11,613 nucleotides of DNA from Gryganskiella cystojenkinii (GCA_015852425.1 JAAAIG010000861.1:3528-15140), one strand, 5' to 3'; counted from the first letter of the stretch, positions 1 through 9,698 are shown. Made by a program: numbers and translations. Notes: generated by a model not told the origin, from the sequence alone.

Positions 1-41
1 CGAAAACAGCCCAAAAAGAGCGCGTTATGGAAACAACTTAC
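1..41 (-). other. Start of an intron in the TMEM135-like gene
   Basis: On the minus strand the exon ends at 42 and is followed by GTAAGTTG, a near-perfect fungal 5' splice site. The acceptor is outside the window. Reading through gives a stop codon immediately (TAA at 40-38), which supports splicing. Confidence 0.7.
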
Positions 42-988
42 CCAGGTAACCGTTCCGGTGCATAAAGCCAAGAGAACATAATCTCGGTACAACTCAACAC
101 AAACACTGCCACGGCACCATAAGACCCCAACCAACTAGGTCCCCAAGACTTCTTGACCGCCACATGTCCAAACACATCCAATGCTCTGACGACTGCGAAA
201 AGCGAATAATCAATTGTGGCATGCTGCGCCCGGTTCCGGTGCATAAAGACGATTGCGGCAGCCGAGGACAGGAAGGAGGCCATCATCGTGATCCGTTGGC
301 GGAGGTCCGACGCCAGCTCGATCTTGTCCGCGTCGTTTCTTGTCCATTGGTATTCTTCTTCTTCGTCACTGTCCTTTGTTGATGTCGTCGTGGCGGTGGT
401 CACACCAGCCGCAGCCCGTGCGGATCGGATCTGACTTTCCTGTCGTTGCCTCTGAAGATGCTGTTGAAGGATCACCTTTTTCATTCCCCGGTTCAAGAAA
501 ACTTCCAAGAGCTTGTAACCGCCCAGAGTGATCATCAACAACATGCTCATCCCATCCTTTCTCGTACTCGCTCCGTTCTTCAGAACTGTCAGTAGGGTCT
601 TGATGAATGCTGCAACCACATTCTTGGAGCCAGAGGCTGAGGCGGCTTTGCGGGGGTTTGTAACAAAGGCGATAAGGGTCTTGATGAGTTTTGGAGCAGT
701 GGCAAAGACGTAGCCGACACCATAGGATCGGACACAGACTCGAACCGCAGAGATGAGTTCGGGCGAAAGTTGGATCGGGACTTTAGTCTTGCGGTGGTTG
801 TTGGTCGTGTGCTTTGCAGAGAGACGTTTGAGAGGTTGAGGCTCGTGATGTGGTTGCTTCGTGTGGTGCTGGGGTTCTTGTTGTGAGGAGAGTGAGGAGG
901 AGGAGGACGAAGAAGAAGTAGACGAAGTAGAAGAAGAGGAGGATGCTTCTGCGTCATGGGTGACATGGTCGTCTGTAGGTGCAGCCAT
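42..988 (-). CDS. TMEM135-like membrane protein, 5' part (runs off the window)
   Basis: TMEM135 family proteins are multi-pass membrane proteins linked to peroxisomal/mitochondrial lipid handling. From the ATG at 988 (A at -3, G at +4) the exon encodes 315 residues plus two bases. Residues 15-60 are a Ser-rich run followed by a His/Gln/Pro-rich stretch. Residues 75-110 and 122-166 are amphipathic/hydrophobic, and 171-225 is a Gln/Arg then acidic linker. Residues 228-310 hold hydrophobic segments, including LFAVVRALDVFGHV and IMFSWLYAPERLP, which match the C-terminal part of fungal TMEM135 homologues as I remember them. The open frame stops three bases after a strong donor (GG|GTAAGT, intron G at 41), exactly where homologues continue after ERLP, so the gene almost certainly continues by splicing beyond base 1. 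An in-frame ATG at 1102 would add 38 residues that look like translated leader. Family assignment rests on remembered motifs. Confidence 0.72.
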
Positions 989-1912
989 CTTGGCTCTTCG
1001 TTTCGGGTTTATGATTAGATGAATGCGGAATGGTTCCTGAAGAAGAGAATAAGTTTTTTTGTTCCTGAAATGAATGATTGCCGAACAAAAAAAAGGATTC
1101 ACCTTGCTCCGTTGGTCGTGTTGAGGGCAAGAGAGAGAAAGGAGGGGTTGTCCGAGTTTCGGCTTTGTCGGCTGGATGACGAGGGAGGAAATTGGAAAAG
1201 AAAGATTGCGAAATACGAATCATCTCTCGCATGCGAGAAAACAAGAATGAATGAAGAGCTTGATTCCAACCTCGTCCGGCAGTGACTTTGCCGTGAACTG
1301 AGCCAAGAAGAAAGGGTCTTCGTACTCCTCTGCTTCGTACTGTACATGTGTGGACGGAGTTCCCCCCATCGGGGACGCATATCAGCAAAATGACCTGATC
1401 CTCTTCTTCTACCCCTGGTCCTGAAAATAAAATATTTTCAATTGCTGCCTTTTTTCTTCCTGCAACCTTCTTCGTAAATTATTTTTGTTATCTTCACATG
1501 CCGATCGTCCGTGAGAAATAGAAAAAGCGGTGCCTGGTGGTCTATTTTGCAACTGACACAAACATTGGTTTGCATGGTAGACTTTTTTTTTTTTTTGGTA
1601 TCCTGGGTATATTTTTATTGTCCAGGTCTATGTTGGGCGTTTTTTGTTGAGAGGGGTGAGTGGGCATGATTGCATTTGTAGAGGGGCGAAGAGGGTGGTT
1701 TGATAGCTACGTACAAATTTGTGTCTCTTTTCCAAAGGAGTGCTCGTATTTTTGAGGACCAGAATGAACCAGCATCCAGGCCTTTCAACATGATCAAAAA
1801 AAGAAACCCCCCCTCCCCCCCAGAAAAGAAAGGAATACAAATGAAAAGGGAAGATATTGATTTCCGAGGAGAGATGAAATTGGAAGCAAGTTGATTCTCA
1901 GGTTCCTTGGTA
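989..1912. other. Intergenic: TMEM135-like promoter and START-gene 3' UTR
   Basis: No gene is supported here. The half nearest 988 should hold the 5' UTR and promoter of the TMEM135-like gene; it is C/T-rich on the minus strand. The half nearest 1913 should be the 3' UTR of the START gene. A 14-base T run lies at 1583-1596. Open frames on either strand are short and low-complexity. Confidence 0.6.
1614..1619 (-). terminator. Candidate polyadenylation signal of the START gene
   Basis: AATAAA on the minus strand, about 295 nt past the START-gene stop codon. It is the only exact copy I found in this 3' flank. An A-rich run on the same strand follows (the T run at 1583-1596). Confidence 0.4.
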
Positions 1913-3763
1913 TTAGCACTCTTCAATGCCACTGTCGGGGGTCTCGGGTCTCCTAACCAATAACGATGCAGAGCCCTGTTTGACAGCTCTCTTTAAACAG
2001 GCCTCCTGAATACCCCGGAGGAATCCTGGAATACCCGACTTTGTTGCCCAGTTGACGATGGAGGTTGGGATATGACCCTATTGTAAATGCAGAGTAAAAG
2101 TCCGAGAGTTAGTAAAAGTCGTTCACGTAAAAAATAAAGATTGCGCTAGATCTTTGTATACTGGTCCAAGCGTGCGGTTGTTATAAAAATGGACAATGAA
2201 GAACCAGAAAAAGAGAAACGCGGGCGAAGTTGGAAGGAAAAACCACAGGTCTATTTGTTTAAAAGCAAAGTGGCAGGGTGCAATAAATCAAAAAAGAGCA
2301 GCCACAGAACAACCCATCCACATAAATGAATCGCTCGATAGTCAACAGGAACCCCATAAAAAAAAACGAAGTGTGAGTGGGCAAAGAAGAATAAAGGTAC
2401 ATGTGCCTCCCTCCTTGCACGACATCAGATGGATATCTTCCGTCAATCAAAGAGTGGTCAGGTCCTCTCCCCAAAAGAGCCCAGGAACAAAGTTCCGCGA
2501 TCGCTTCATTTGAGTGCGCCTTCAAACGACGACGCTATTTTTCCGCGTTTCCGTTTGTCCTTTTTGATGTTAATCGTCGAGTCCGCGGCGTGATAGCAAA
2601 GGAAGAAGAGCATGGGGTTCCCAAATGACAAAGGGGAGGAGGAGGAAATAGAGATAAGACCAAAGAAAAAAAGAAAAAAAAGACAGACAGCCGCCGAAAA
2701 ACAAAAAGCAGCCAGGCCTTTGTCAGTGCCTGCGCCCAGCAACTAATCCCTTGCTTCTTTGTTTGTTTTGTTGTGTTGCTCTCGTCAATGTTTTGGTCGG
2801 GGTGCTGTGAGGCCTGGATCACGGTCTGCCCTGTGCGCCTTCTCAGTCAACACGATTAAAAAAACAGTGCACAGAAAGAGGGATGATAAGAAGGTGACGA
2901 ATGGTTCCCATGAGATCGCCCTGTTGCCACCGTTGTTTGTTCCTGTATACTCGATGTTGTCGACCATATCCACTAACACGCCAGTCTAATCTCCAAGATA
3001 AGAATAGCATTTCTTTTTTCATTTTCTTTACCTTGGGGTCATCAAAGTAACCGAACCAGACATAGCATCCCTTGCCATCCTCGGAGGGGACCATGACCAC
3101 ATCCTGACGGTATTCTTCAACGCGGACAGACTTGTTGGATGGTGGCAACTTGAAGACCTTGTGGGGTTGCGGTGATCCAAGCGCGGGCAGTGAAAGCGTT
3201 GAAGCAGCAGCCCCTGACAATCCAGGAACCATCAACGACGAAGCCCCCTTTGGTGTTGAAGGGGTCGTCGTAGCGTTCAAGTTGACTGTCGAGGATGAGA
3301 TCATGGGTGGTGGGACCAAAGTGACCATGGACTTGTAGTTGTTGCTCTGCAAGAGATTCTGGAGCGTACCATCCGCGGCACGGGTCTTGCCCACAGTCTG
3401 GGACGAGACACAAAAATGTTCAGCCTTGGGCTCATGAACCGTCAATTCATAAAAGTACTCTCTGGGAGACAAGGGCCAGGGGAACTTTGTCGTGTAGTGG
3501 ATCACATCATGATCGAGTTTTTTGAAGCCGACCATGTTCTTGTCCCAGGTCTTGCGATACTCCAGATCAGTAAAGACGTCAGCAAGGAGACGGGAGGGTA
3601 CGTCTGGGTAGTGACCTAGGGCCTTGTATTCATAAAGACCTGAGTTGGGCATGGCACGGCGGTAGATACAGAAGCCATGGGACTCGAGAAAGAGTTCCCA
3701 ATCGGCGACTTTGGGTGTCGTCAACTCGGCGAGGCACTCTTCGAATTGGAGATCTGACAGCAT
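1913..3763 (-). CDS. PCTP/STARD2-like START-domain lipid-transfer protein (two exons)
   Basis: Predicted soluble lipid-transfer protein; the PCTP branch of START proteins carries phosphatidylcholine between membranes. Exons are 3763-3032 and 2077-1913, giving 298 aa. Exon 1 runs from ATG at 3763 (A at -3). Residues 21-110 follow the START core closely: DWELFLESHGFCIYRR, GLYEYKALG, LLADVFTDLEYRKTWDKNM, FPWPLSPREYFY. Residues 130-212 hold a Ser/Thr/Pro/Ala-rich insertion absent from PCTP, and the domain resumes at VRVEEYRQ and VWFGYFDDPK. Exon 1 ends AAG|GTAAAG at 3032. Exon 2 supplies GHIPTSIVNWATKSGIPGF, matching the conserved end of PCTP (DNPGG-IPSWLINWAAKNGVP), so the join is in phase 0 and collinear. 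A TACTAAC branch site lies at 2113-2107 and the acceptor ATAG ends at 2078. The tail (RRPETPDSGIEEC) is polar. Which lipid is bound cannot be seen. Confidence 0.88.
2078..3031 (-). other. 954-nt intron of the START gene
   Basis: Donor GTAAAG at 3031-3026, perfect TACTAAC branch site at 2113-2107, acceptor ACAATAG ending at 2078. The inside is unremarkable: pyrimidine-rich runs near 2640-2700 and no convincing exon, tRNA or snoRNA. Retaining the intron would replace the last 54 residues by 62 unrelated ones, with a stop at 2843, removing the C-terminal helix that closes the START pocket. Confidence 0.8.
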
Positions 3764-4603
3764 TGTGAATGTAGAAAAGTGAACAGAAGTGATGGAGCTG
3801 GTTCAAAGGCGAATGAAGAATGAATGGAGTTTTTTAAGGTTGAGAAACGAAAAAAAGAAAAAGAGAGAAATGGGGGAATAGGTACGAAAGCAAAAAAGAC
3901 GAGGTAGAGAGAGTGGAGTGGTTCGCTGCAAGGAGGTGAAGAGGACGGTGGTCGATGTTTTGTATTTGTTAATCTGTGGAGGATGAATGTTTAGACAGGA
4001 CAGGAGATAGGAGAAAATAAGGAGAAGACAGGAGGGGTAAGAGTAGAAGATAAATTGACTGACTATCGACCCACTCACGAGAGAAAAGGACGTACTGTTT
4101 CGGGGATGACAGAATGGGATGAAAGTAAAAGAGAAGAGAAAAACAAATGCTGATCTCTGATCCACAGTTTTGGGTGATGAGGAATGATGAATGGAGATGC
4201 AGACAGAAAGAAAGACCTCATTCCCAACCCCAAAATCCTGTAGAAATAAAAAAAGAGTGCACAAACTGCATTTAGCTCTTTCAAAAACAAGATTTCATGT
4301 AATATCTCAAAATCAGAAATAGACTGCTACTGATTATGTCTTTCATGCACACGTCTCTCCTGTGGTTGGTCAGATTTTTGGAGGTGCTGATGAACCCCAA
4401 TTGGCTGTTCCCAGGTCGTGTTATCTCCTTGGAGGGCGTGTGTGTGCGTGTATCCACTCTGTTCTTTCCTTGTGCGAGGAAACTGGCGATCTGTTTCATT
4501 TTTGTAATTTGAACAACCGGTTTGGTTTGTTGACAACAACGCCTACAGCGCTGTGCTTCATGCGCATCATGATAATGGTTACTCTCTGGGGGGAGGGATA
4601 TGT
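3764..4603. other. Intergenic: START-gene promoter and leader
   Basis: The segment 3780-4270 is strongly purine-rich on the plus strand, hence C/T-rich on the sense strand of the START gene, as is common for fungal promoters and 5' UTRs. The part from 4280 to 4600 is of mixed composition with a short TG/CG repeat at 4437-4451. Frames on both strands are low-complexity and I support no gene here. Confidence 0.55.
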
Positions 4604-4609
4604 TTTATT
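4604..4609 (-). terminator. Candidate polyadenylation signal of the PPR gene
   Basis: AATAAA on the minus strand (context GTAAATAAAACA), 98 nt after the PPR-gene stop codon, a normal distance for a fungal 3' UTR. Confidence 0.5.
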
Positions 4610-4706
4610 TACAAGGAAGCGGAAGAAAGGGGGATGTGGTTAATGTAGGGGGGAGTCAGAGTCGTACGAGGTGGCGCAATTTGTGGCAAGAGAGAGAGCC
4701 ATTCTT

Positions 4707-6494
4707 TTAGGAAATGACTGGCTTGGGCTGTCGGTTGAACAGCAAGTTAAAGAAATTCGATTGACCATTGCTCCTAGAACTTGACTGTTGGACCTTGGAT
4801 CCGTTACCGCCACCGCCACTACCACCTCTACCATTTCCTCCTCGTCTATTTCCATCATCGCCACCCCCTCGACCACCTCGACCATGCCCATCTCCATGTG
4901 TGGTGTTCGCCACCGTTGTCGCTACCGTTGGATCTGATTCACGATCGGTGGTGCCTCCAAGAACCTGCAAATTCGAATACAGTTTCTTGCACATCGCGCT
5001 CGGCTGAACGCCACTCCGGATCATATCGTTATAGATCCACCTCGATTTTTGGTTCTCGCCTCGTTCGATATAAGCCTCCATCAACTCACTCCAGACCAAT
5101 TGTGGGACAACCTTTCCTAGTGCGGCGTCCTTTTGATGAAGTAATGTCTGAACCTCGGTCAAGTAGCCTTGTTCCGTCAGGGCTTGTAGCACCGCTACAG
5201 CCGTCTTTTGGTATCGTTCCAGCTCTGGTGACAAGTTGCGAGCCGCCATCCTGTCGATAAGATCCACGGCGGTCTCGAGGTCCTGGGCACGCGTGACTAG
5301 GTAAACGAGGTAGGTTCTATAGGCAAATATGGCGTTGCTGTTTGCGGCCGAGGACGCGGTCAGTTTGAGCTGAGGCTCGATCGCCCTCCAGATTTCTTGG
5401 ACACGTTCTAGACTTTTTGTTCTTGAAGGAGACGAGGAAGATTCAAGAGTAGGTGGAATTGGCGTTGCTGTTGTTGCTGTTTCTATCGTTGCTGTTGCTG
5501 AGGCTGATGTTGACAATGACGATAACGGCGATGATGTCACAGGGCTGGTAGCAGGTGTAGGTGTCATCTTGATATAGTATTCCAAAAGTGCACTCAAGTC
5601 ATAAATCTGACTTGGATGCAAGTGATGATTGATCATTTTCTGGACCATCGCACCCGCGACCGCCAAGTTACCGGACCGTGCATGCGCTCTCGTTAATGCC
5701 GCCAGTGTGCGTACCGTCGGCGGGATATTTCTGGTTTCTGTCCATTCAAACGCCAGGGTCGCCCTTTTGAGTTCCCCGACCTTGATCCATGCCTGGATGA
5801 TATAAAAATGATCGTCTGCAGATCCGTCTGCCTCGAGTTCGAGTCGTTCTTGCTCCTTTTGGATCCAGACAATGTCCCTGTGTTTGATGGCAGAAGCCAG
5901 TCTTTCTTTTCGGGCTCGGGTCCGCTGACGGGTCATGGCGTCCTTTTGCGCATGGGCGGTCCAACGCTCTATCACAGCCTTGTATTCATCCTCGGGTTTG
6001 TGGTCTTGTTCCGCGATCCTGGTCCTGAACGATACTGTCAATGCCTATAATGCATGCATTGGACAAGAGTTTTGATGAGTTGATTCCTTTTCTTTTTCTT
6101 GGCTAATTGGTGGAAATCAATAAAACTCCTGGTATCGATCGTTACATACCTGGTACAAATCTTCTTCTTCTTTTGATGACGATGAAGACCGTTGCGAAGG
6201 CGCAGAGGTTGAAAAGAGGGCCGCGGTCAGGTGATGTGGTGAGGGTACGGCATGACGATGCTGTATTGAATGCTGTTGTCCCTGAAGAAGAGCGGAATGA
6301 CTTCCTGTTACTGATGTGCCTGTTGTTGTTAGTTGAGTGGGTCGGTTGAGCCAAGAGGCAGCTTCTTCAAGCCTGGCAGAGAGACCAAAGCCAAAGAGAG
6401 ATGGGCGACGAGGCGAGAGTGAGGCTGAGGTTGTGGAAAAGGCGCGCGTTCCTGTGGAGAGCGCCGAAGAAGGGATCTTTGACGCTGGCGTCAT
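4707..6494 (-). CDS. Mitochondrial PPR-like RNA-binding protein with RGG-rich tail
   Basis: Exons 6494-6150 and 6044-4707 give 560 aa. Start ATG at 6494 has A at -3. The first 115 residues are Ser/Arg/Thr-rich with few acids and contain RAFSTTSAS at 17-25, typical of a mitochondrial presequence cleavage site. The intron is 105 nt (CAG|GTATGT at 6149, acceptor TTATAG ending 6045), joining DLYQ to ALTVSF in phase 0. Exon 2 carries helix-pair repeats of PPR type: about 192-227 (FYIIQAWIKVGELKRATLAF), 228-259, 353-388 (YLVYLVTRAQDLETAVDLID) and 431-466 (WSELMEAYIERGENQKSRWI). A Ser/Thr/Ala/Pro linker at 276-325 interrupts the array. Residues 498-531 are Gly/Arg/Asp-rich with RGG motifs, a general RNA-contacting feature. 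PPR proteins act in organellar RNA processing or translation; the target RNA cannot be told. Repeats are degenerate and few, so the array may be longer than I can see. Confidence 0.75.
6045..6149 (-). other. 105-nt intron of the PPR gene
   Basis: Donor GTATGT at 6149-6144 and acceptor ATTATAG ending at 6045. It joins codon 115 (CAG) to GCA in phase 0. No in-frame ATG opens exon 2, which supports splicing from the upstream exon. Confidence 0.8.
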
Positions 6495-6949
6495 TGTTGC
6501 GGATTAAATGGACGTAATAAAGAAAAAAAAAAAGTCGGCTCGAGAGGAAAGAGCGGTGGCTCGTCAGGTGCCAAGAATTGAAACAGCCGAGAAGGTATAA
6601 AGGAGTTGTGGAGAACGGAGAGTGCGGCCAGAGAGTGTGTGTATGCGAAGGCGTAGAAAAGCTGTAATGTCTGTTGGCTGAATGAGGAGCAGGCAGGCAC
6701 AATGTGCAGATCCCCCTTGTCCTCCGCACAGAACGGAGAAGGAACAAAGTGTGACTGGCATTCCTTCCATGCACTGTCATTCATTACGAGAGAGTCAAAA
6801 ATACAACACTCGAACGGCACGTTTTCTTGTTTCCCGCCTTCCCCAAAAGTGCTCACCTCTCTTTTTTTTTTATCTCAATCGCATCGCAATTTCAATTCAC
6901 ATCTCTTTGCCCTCTCCATCCTAATCACCCATACCCATCCGGCAAAATT
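6495..6949. promoter_or_regulatory. Divergent promoter region between PPR and OSBP genes
   Basis: 455 bp separate the two start codons on opposite strands, so both promoters and leaders must lie here. The OSBP side (6830-6949) is pyrimidine-rich on the plus strand with a T run at 6863-6873, followed by a C/A/T-rich leader directly before the ATG. A TATAAA sequence occurs at 6596-6601 on the plus strand but is about 350 bp from the OSBP start, so its role is unclear. No gene seen. Confidence 0.55.
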
Positions 6950-9348
6950 ATGAGCAAGGACAACGAGAACAAGCACTCCGAAGACGACGCTTCCTCTGAG
7001 GAGGTCCCAGTCAACCAAAAGGATTCTCTCCGCTCTTTTATTTCGACTCTCGCATCGTTTTCGGGTGATCTCTCTGCTCTCACCTGCCCCAGTTTCCTTC
7101 TTTCCTCCGTTTCCCTGCTGGAATACAGGCAAGTTACTCTCTCTCTCATATCCACACCCTCTCCTTTGTGGTCAATTTTTTTTTAAAATCGGGCCAACCA
7201 TGGACAAGAGGGGATTTATTTTCCACCCAGAGCTTTACGAAGGAGGAAAAAAAAATCTTTGAAACATTTTCGGTTGGTGGCAAGTGACATTGAGGGTGAC
7301 GGAGAAAAAGGACAATTCTCCGGATGAATACATGAACCTTCTTTGAATGGTGGAATCCGATCCATTGACGAAACCTCATTACTCTTTCGCGTTTTGGGTT
7401 CAAGAACAGGAGCACAGCAAAAAAAAAAAAAGTGGGCTGCTGCAGGAACGAAAAGACGCAGTAAAAAAAGAAGAGTCAAGGAAGAATTGGCAATTCGTTG
7501 GGGAAGGGTGTGGTTGTGTAAATGTCCACATGTCTGCCACGCTTTGCTCTTATTCTCTTTCGACTCGTCCCAGGGGCCTAACCCAACAAACAAAAAGAAA
7601 CGATAACAAGGAGACAGACAGAGTGCCAAAGGAAGGACCTTTTTCAATCTCAATAGATGGACATGAGAAAAACGTGCGCTTAGCAACGAGAAATTGTGGG
7701 GAAAGAAGCAGGTTTCTTTATTTTTATCATATTTTTTGTTTGCTTTCCGTCTCGCTCTCGACGTGTCGGGTCTGAGATTATGAGAGTGGACAGGCACGGG
7801 TCAAAGTTTTTTTTATTAGTCCTCTTTAGTTGCCACCGCCCCCAAACACAACAATCAATCATCAAAAACTTGAAAGGAGCCGCCGCGTGGCCATCGTTAT
7901 CTTTCTGCGAAACAACAGCTAACCTTTCTACTTTCCCGCTAACCCTCTCCAATGCAGCCAATACTGGGGCGATCATCCAAAACTGTTTGCCTCAATTTCT
8001 TCAGGATCGACACCGGAAGAACGCCTGTTGAACTGTACCCGCTGGTTTATCTCGACCCTCAATGGATCCTATGCGTCCCGAACGACCACCGCAGGCATGG
8101 AGAAGAAACCGTACAACCCCATTCTCGGTGAACAATATTTCGCAAAGTGGACGGGTGATGAGCAAACCGGTACCACCGTCTTGAAGGCCGAACAAGTCAG
8201 TCACCATCCTCCAGTAAGTGACATTGTCTCTGTCTTTGGATCTGGATTGGAAAAACCGCTGGACTGGGGGGGGTTTTTGTTCTTTTGAGGAGCAACCAGC
8301 CGAGATCTCGGGGCACAAAAAAAAAGAGCCACAGTACAGATTTCTGCAATTTTTTACTTCTCTGCGCTCCTGCCACAGACGACAAGGACGTGCTCATCGT
8401 TGTACAACACTCCTGACTAATTGGCCGAGGGGGCGAGGGGAGGGAAAACGGCGAACAACGATCCAATCACTGCAACCGAACAATTTGAACGGAAAAAAAA
8501 AATGCTCATCATAATTCCTCTTTTATGTTCTCTTTATCTGCGTCGTACTTTAATAGATCATGGGCTTTCACCTCGAGAACAAGAAAGCAGGTGTCTTCTT
8601 AGAAGGTCACTGTGGACAAAAATCCCGATTTGCTATGCCCGCAGGAATCGATGTCTCCCAAACCGGCCACGCCCTCTTGCAACTCCCTCAATTCAACGAA
8701 ACTTATCTGATCACGCTTCCCACCCTAAACATTCGCGGCATCGTCACCGGCCGACCTTCCGTCGAACTCTATGGATCGACCTATATCATCAGCAGTGCCA
8801 ACCAACTTGCCACAATCGAGTACTCGACCAAGGGCTATTTCTCGGGTGAGCGACATTCCTTCAAGGCTGTTCTTAAACCAATCTCTGAAAGTGGGACTCC
8901 TTATTATACCGGTCAGGGTGTCTGGAGTGGCGTCTCTCATTTTGCCTCGGGTGCGACCTTGCCAAAGAAGAACACGGATGCAAAAGTCTTTTTTGATGCG
9001 CATGCGGATAAGGCCATCTCACCAGAATTGGCCTTAATCAAGGAAATGGGCGACTTGGAATCCCTCAAACTCTGGGCAACGGTCACAAAGGCCATCAACG
9101 CCAAGGATTATGGAACTGCCTCGAGAGAAAAGTCTCATATTGAGGATGCTCAAAGAGTCCTGGCCAAGGTTCGGAAAGAACGTGGTGAGACCCAGGCGGA
9201 CGCGCTCAAAGTCTTTGTGCTTGTGGATGAAAATGCAGACGCCTTGGGCAAAATGTTCAAGACCCTGAGGGACAAGCTGACAACCGCTGCCGGTCCCAAA
9301 GCGATCCGGGAGGATGAAAAGAAACCACATTGGAGACTTCGTCAGTAA
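6950..9348 (+). CDS. KES1: Oxysterol-binding protein, short Kes1/Osh4 type (three exons)
   Basis: Short OSBP-related proteins exchange sterol for PI4P between ER, Golgi and plasma membrane. Exons 6950-7128, 7958-8213 and 8557-9348 give 408 aa, close to yeast Kes1 (434), with no PH or ankyrin domain. Residues 26-46 match the Kes1 lid region (SLRSFISTLASFSGDLSALT). SLLEYSQYWGDHPKLF is rebuilt across exons 1 and 2 and matches SLTEFSQYWAEHPELF. KKPYNPILGE (109-118) holds the PI4P-contacting Lys and Asn. The signature EQVSHHPP is at 138-145, with the His pair 142-143 that binds the PI4P phosphate. Exon 3 gives HLENKKAGVFLEGHCGQKS, GRPSVELYGSTYI and RGYFSG-like KGYFSGERHSFKA. It ends HWRLRQ, shorter than the HWRFQRELW tail of Kes1, and the usual W(Q/E) motif after the coiled segment is not obvious (GETQADALKVF). 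Both splice joins restore family sequence. Confidence 0.92.
7129..7957 (+). other. 829-nt GC-AG intron of the OSBP gene
   Basis: Exon 1 ends TACAG|GCAAGT: the intron begins with GC, not GT, in the otherwise perfect context AG|GCAAGT known for GC-AG introns. The acceptor is CAATGCAG ending at 7957, with a CTAAC branch site at 7939-7943. The split codon (AG + C) makes the Ser of EYSQYW, conserved in Kes1. No GT nearby restores the frame. Internally I see only A/T-rich sequence and homopolymer runs. Confidence 0.85.
8214..8556 (+). other. 343-nt intron 2 of the OSBP gene
   Basis: Donor CCA|GTAAGT at 8214 immediately follows the HHPP codons; acceptor TTTAATAG ends at 8556. Phase 0. Retention would stop the protein 28 residues after the signature motif. 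Confidence 0.85.
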
Positions 9349-9517
9349 TCGACGAGGAAATATCAGACTCCTTGTGTAGTAGATAATCCGTGTATTCCCA
9401 ACCCCACTCCGTAGTCGCATCAACCTCCCCCCTCTCTCTCCCAAGCAAGCTGATTAGAGTAGTAGTGGAGGCCATCGCTTTAAAGATGCCTTCACCAAAA
9501 AGAGGCCAAAATGAAAA
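9349..9517 (+). other. OSBP 3' flank
   Basis: Non-coding sequence between the OSBP stop codon and the rDNA-like fragment, with a C/T-rich stretch at 9423-9440. It does not resemble the 18S sequence that would normally precede the fragment, so the rDNA similarity starts abruptly near 9518. Confidence 0.5.
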
Positions 9518-9533
9518 ATTACGTCCTGCCCTG

Positions 9534-9564
<31 letters not shown>

Positions 9565-9698
9565 AATGGCTTAGTGAGGCTTTCGGATTGGATTTTTGCA
9601 GCTGGCAACAGCAGCGAGAAACTGAAAAGTTATCCAAACTTGGTCATTTAGAGGAAGTAAAAGTCGTAACAAATTTTCAGCAGGTGGGAAGGTTCATT
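9518..9698 (+). pseudogene. 18S rRNA 3'-end fragment (pseudogene)
   Basis: About 160 bases follow the 3' end of fungal 18S rRNA nearly without gaps: GTACACACCGCCCGTCGC at 9534-9551, CTACTACCGATTGAATGGC after it, then GAAGTAAAAGTCGTAACA ending near 9671. The ITS1F primer site is intact at 9639-9660. It is not a functional gene: the 1.6 kb of upstream 18S is missing, there are point changes (one C lost in GTCCCTGCCC, TTTGTAC read as TGTGTAC), and the last helix (h45, GTAGGTGAACCTGCGG) is shortened and scrambled after 9672. The very 3' end (GGTTCATT, 9691-9698) is still recognisable. Likely a dispersed rDNA copy inserted downstream of the OSBP gene on the same strand. Confidence 0.9.

Noticed and set aside
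989..1102. Upstream ATG at 1102 as start of the TMEM135-like protein
   Set aside because: The extra 38 residues look like translated leader, and the ATG at 988 has better context and is followed by a more typical N-terminus. It cannot be fully excluded.
1978..2022. Short inverted repeats (CCTGTTT/AAACAGG, CCTCC/GGAGG)
   Set aside because: Inside the START last exon, short, and best explained as chance in coding sequence.
2196..2822. Several open frames on both strands inside the START intron
   Set aside because: They are low-complexity or lysine/phenylalanine-rich, match no family I know, and the surrounding splice signals plus collinear START sequence show this is intron.
4173..4179. GTGATGA, a perfect box C for a C/D snoRNA
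   Set aside because: No box D (CTGA) at a suitable distance and no terminal stem.
3803..4264. 153-codon open frame on the minus strand
   Set aside because: The translation is Phe/Ser/Leu-rich from C/T-rich DNA, has no recognisable motif, and lies in the START-gene promoter/leader region.
4781..5260. 159-codon plus-strand frame
   Set aside because: Antisense shadow of the PPR exon; His/Pro/Leu-rich because it is opposite the Gly/Arg-rich tail.
6596..6601. TATAAA as the OSBP TATA box
   Set aside because: It is about 350 bp from the start codon with a pyrimidine-rich leader in between, so it is not convincing.
6805..6822. GTTCGAGT on the minus strand, resembling a tRNA B box
   Set aside because: No T-stem pairing, A box or acceptor stem around it.
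7216..7797. 193-codon minus-strand frame
   Set aside because: Lies entirely within OSBP intron 1, with homopolymer-driven Phe runs and no domain.
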